NCBI RefSeq assembly: GCF_003248505.1
Contig: NZ_QFOA01000124.1
Coordinates: 1 to 5,565, forward strand
Length of the DNA: 5,565 nt
From: Sphingobium sp.
GTDB taxonomy: Bacteria > Pseudomonadota > Alphaproteobacteria > Sphingomonadales > Sphingomonadaceae
Direction: 5' to 3'
The position numbers and the translations under genes were made by a program. The notes under the pieces were generated by a model. That model made no database searches and had not been told where the DNA came from. It saw nothing but the letters and a program-made list of their open reading frames with translations. This document shows positions 5,544 through 5,565 of this stretch, in pieces. Within the stretch, counting starts at the first letter, position 1, and each line of letters opens with the position of its first letter.

Positions 5544-5565
5544 TTCCGAGATGATGTCGCTCCCT
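5470..5565 (+). repeat. Four imperfect tandem copies of a 23-25 bp repeat
   Basis: Copies start at about 5470, 5493, 5518 and 5541 and share TGATTCCGAGATGATG followed by a YCGCCCC end, with substitutions and one-base gaps in each. The spacing is close to even and there is no spacer between copies. The array continues to the right edge of the window, so the number of copies is a minimum. Confidence 0.8.
5470..5565 (+). mobile_element. Probable end of an insertion sequence, IS21-like
   Basis: The conserved transporter sequence stops abruptly at about 5466-5470 and the repeats begin, with TG as a possible element tip at 5467 or 5470. IS21-family elements are known to start with TG and to carry several short direct repeats near each end as transposase binding sites, which fits. 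No istA or istB coding sequence is in the window, so the family is inferred from the repeats alone; another repeat-ended element could look similar. Confidence 0.45.

Noticed and set aside
5470..5565. Possible CRISPR array
   Set aside because: The copies follow one another without unique spacers, diverge from each other and lie at the break in a gene, which fits an insertion sequence end rather than CRISPR.

Overview
The window looks like accessory DNA from a GC-rich alphaproteobacterium. The reasons are high GC by eye, an IS66-type element end, two matches to the alphaproteobacterial general-stress (EcfG) promoter pattern, and a CsbD-like stress protein. The genus cannot be fixed from the sequence; Sphingomonadales or Rhizobiales are the likeliest guesses. 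Both edges of the window are damaged by insertion sequences: the last bases of an IS66-family element on the left, and a tandem-repeat array resembling an IS21-type element end on the right.

Left part (about 1-2400): the IS66 end (1-99) sits inside the 3' end of a large serine recombinase gene and supplies its stop codon. The recombinase (89-1603, minus strand) is the last gene of a compact minus-strand set. A 50-residue unknown protein (2246-2398) overlaps by ATGA a short resolvase-fold protein (1629-2249) that has lost its catalytic serine, and the large recombinase follows 25 bp later with an intact catalytic centre. The set reads as a cassette of one active-type recombinase, one apparently inactive paralogue and one small accessory protein.

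Middle part (about 2400-3250): a regulator with two XRE-type helix-turn-helix units (2422-2982) diverges from the recombinase set with only 23 bp between the proposed start codons. It is followed by a 59-residue hydrophilic CsbD-like stress protein (3019-3198) with a strong ribosome binding site, an EcfG-like promoter candidate and a very strong intrinsic terminator.

Right part (about 3250-5565): a DUF1330-family protein (3339-3641) is followed 39 bp later by a 450-residue protein of unknown function (3681-5033). Its C-terminal helical half carries an RNSAVH motif typical of HEPN ribonucleases, which makes it a candidate anti-phage or stress ribonuclease and the most interesting open question here. 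Last comes the N-terminal third of an AI-2E/PerM-type membrane protein (5121-5543), cut off by the repeat-bearing element end.

No rRNA, tRNA or CRISPR array was seen. The candidate for something little described is either the recombinase trio or the HEPN-type protein; neither can be proved novel from sequence alone.
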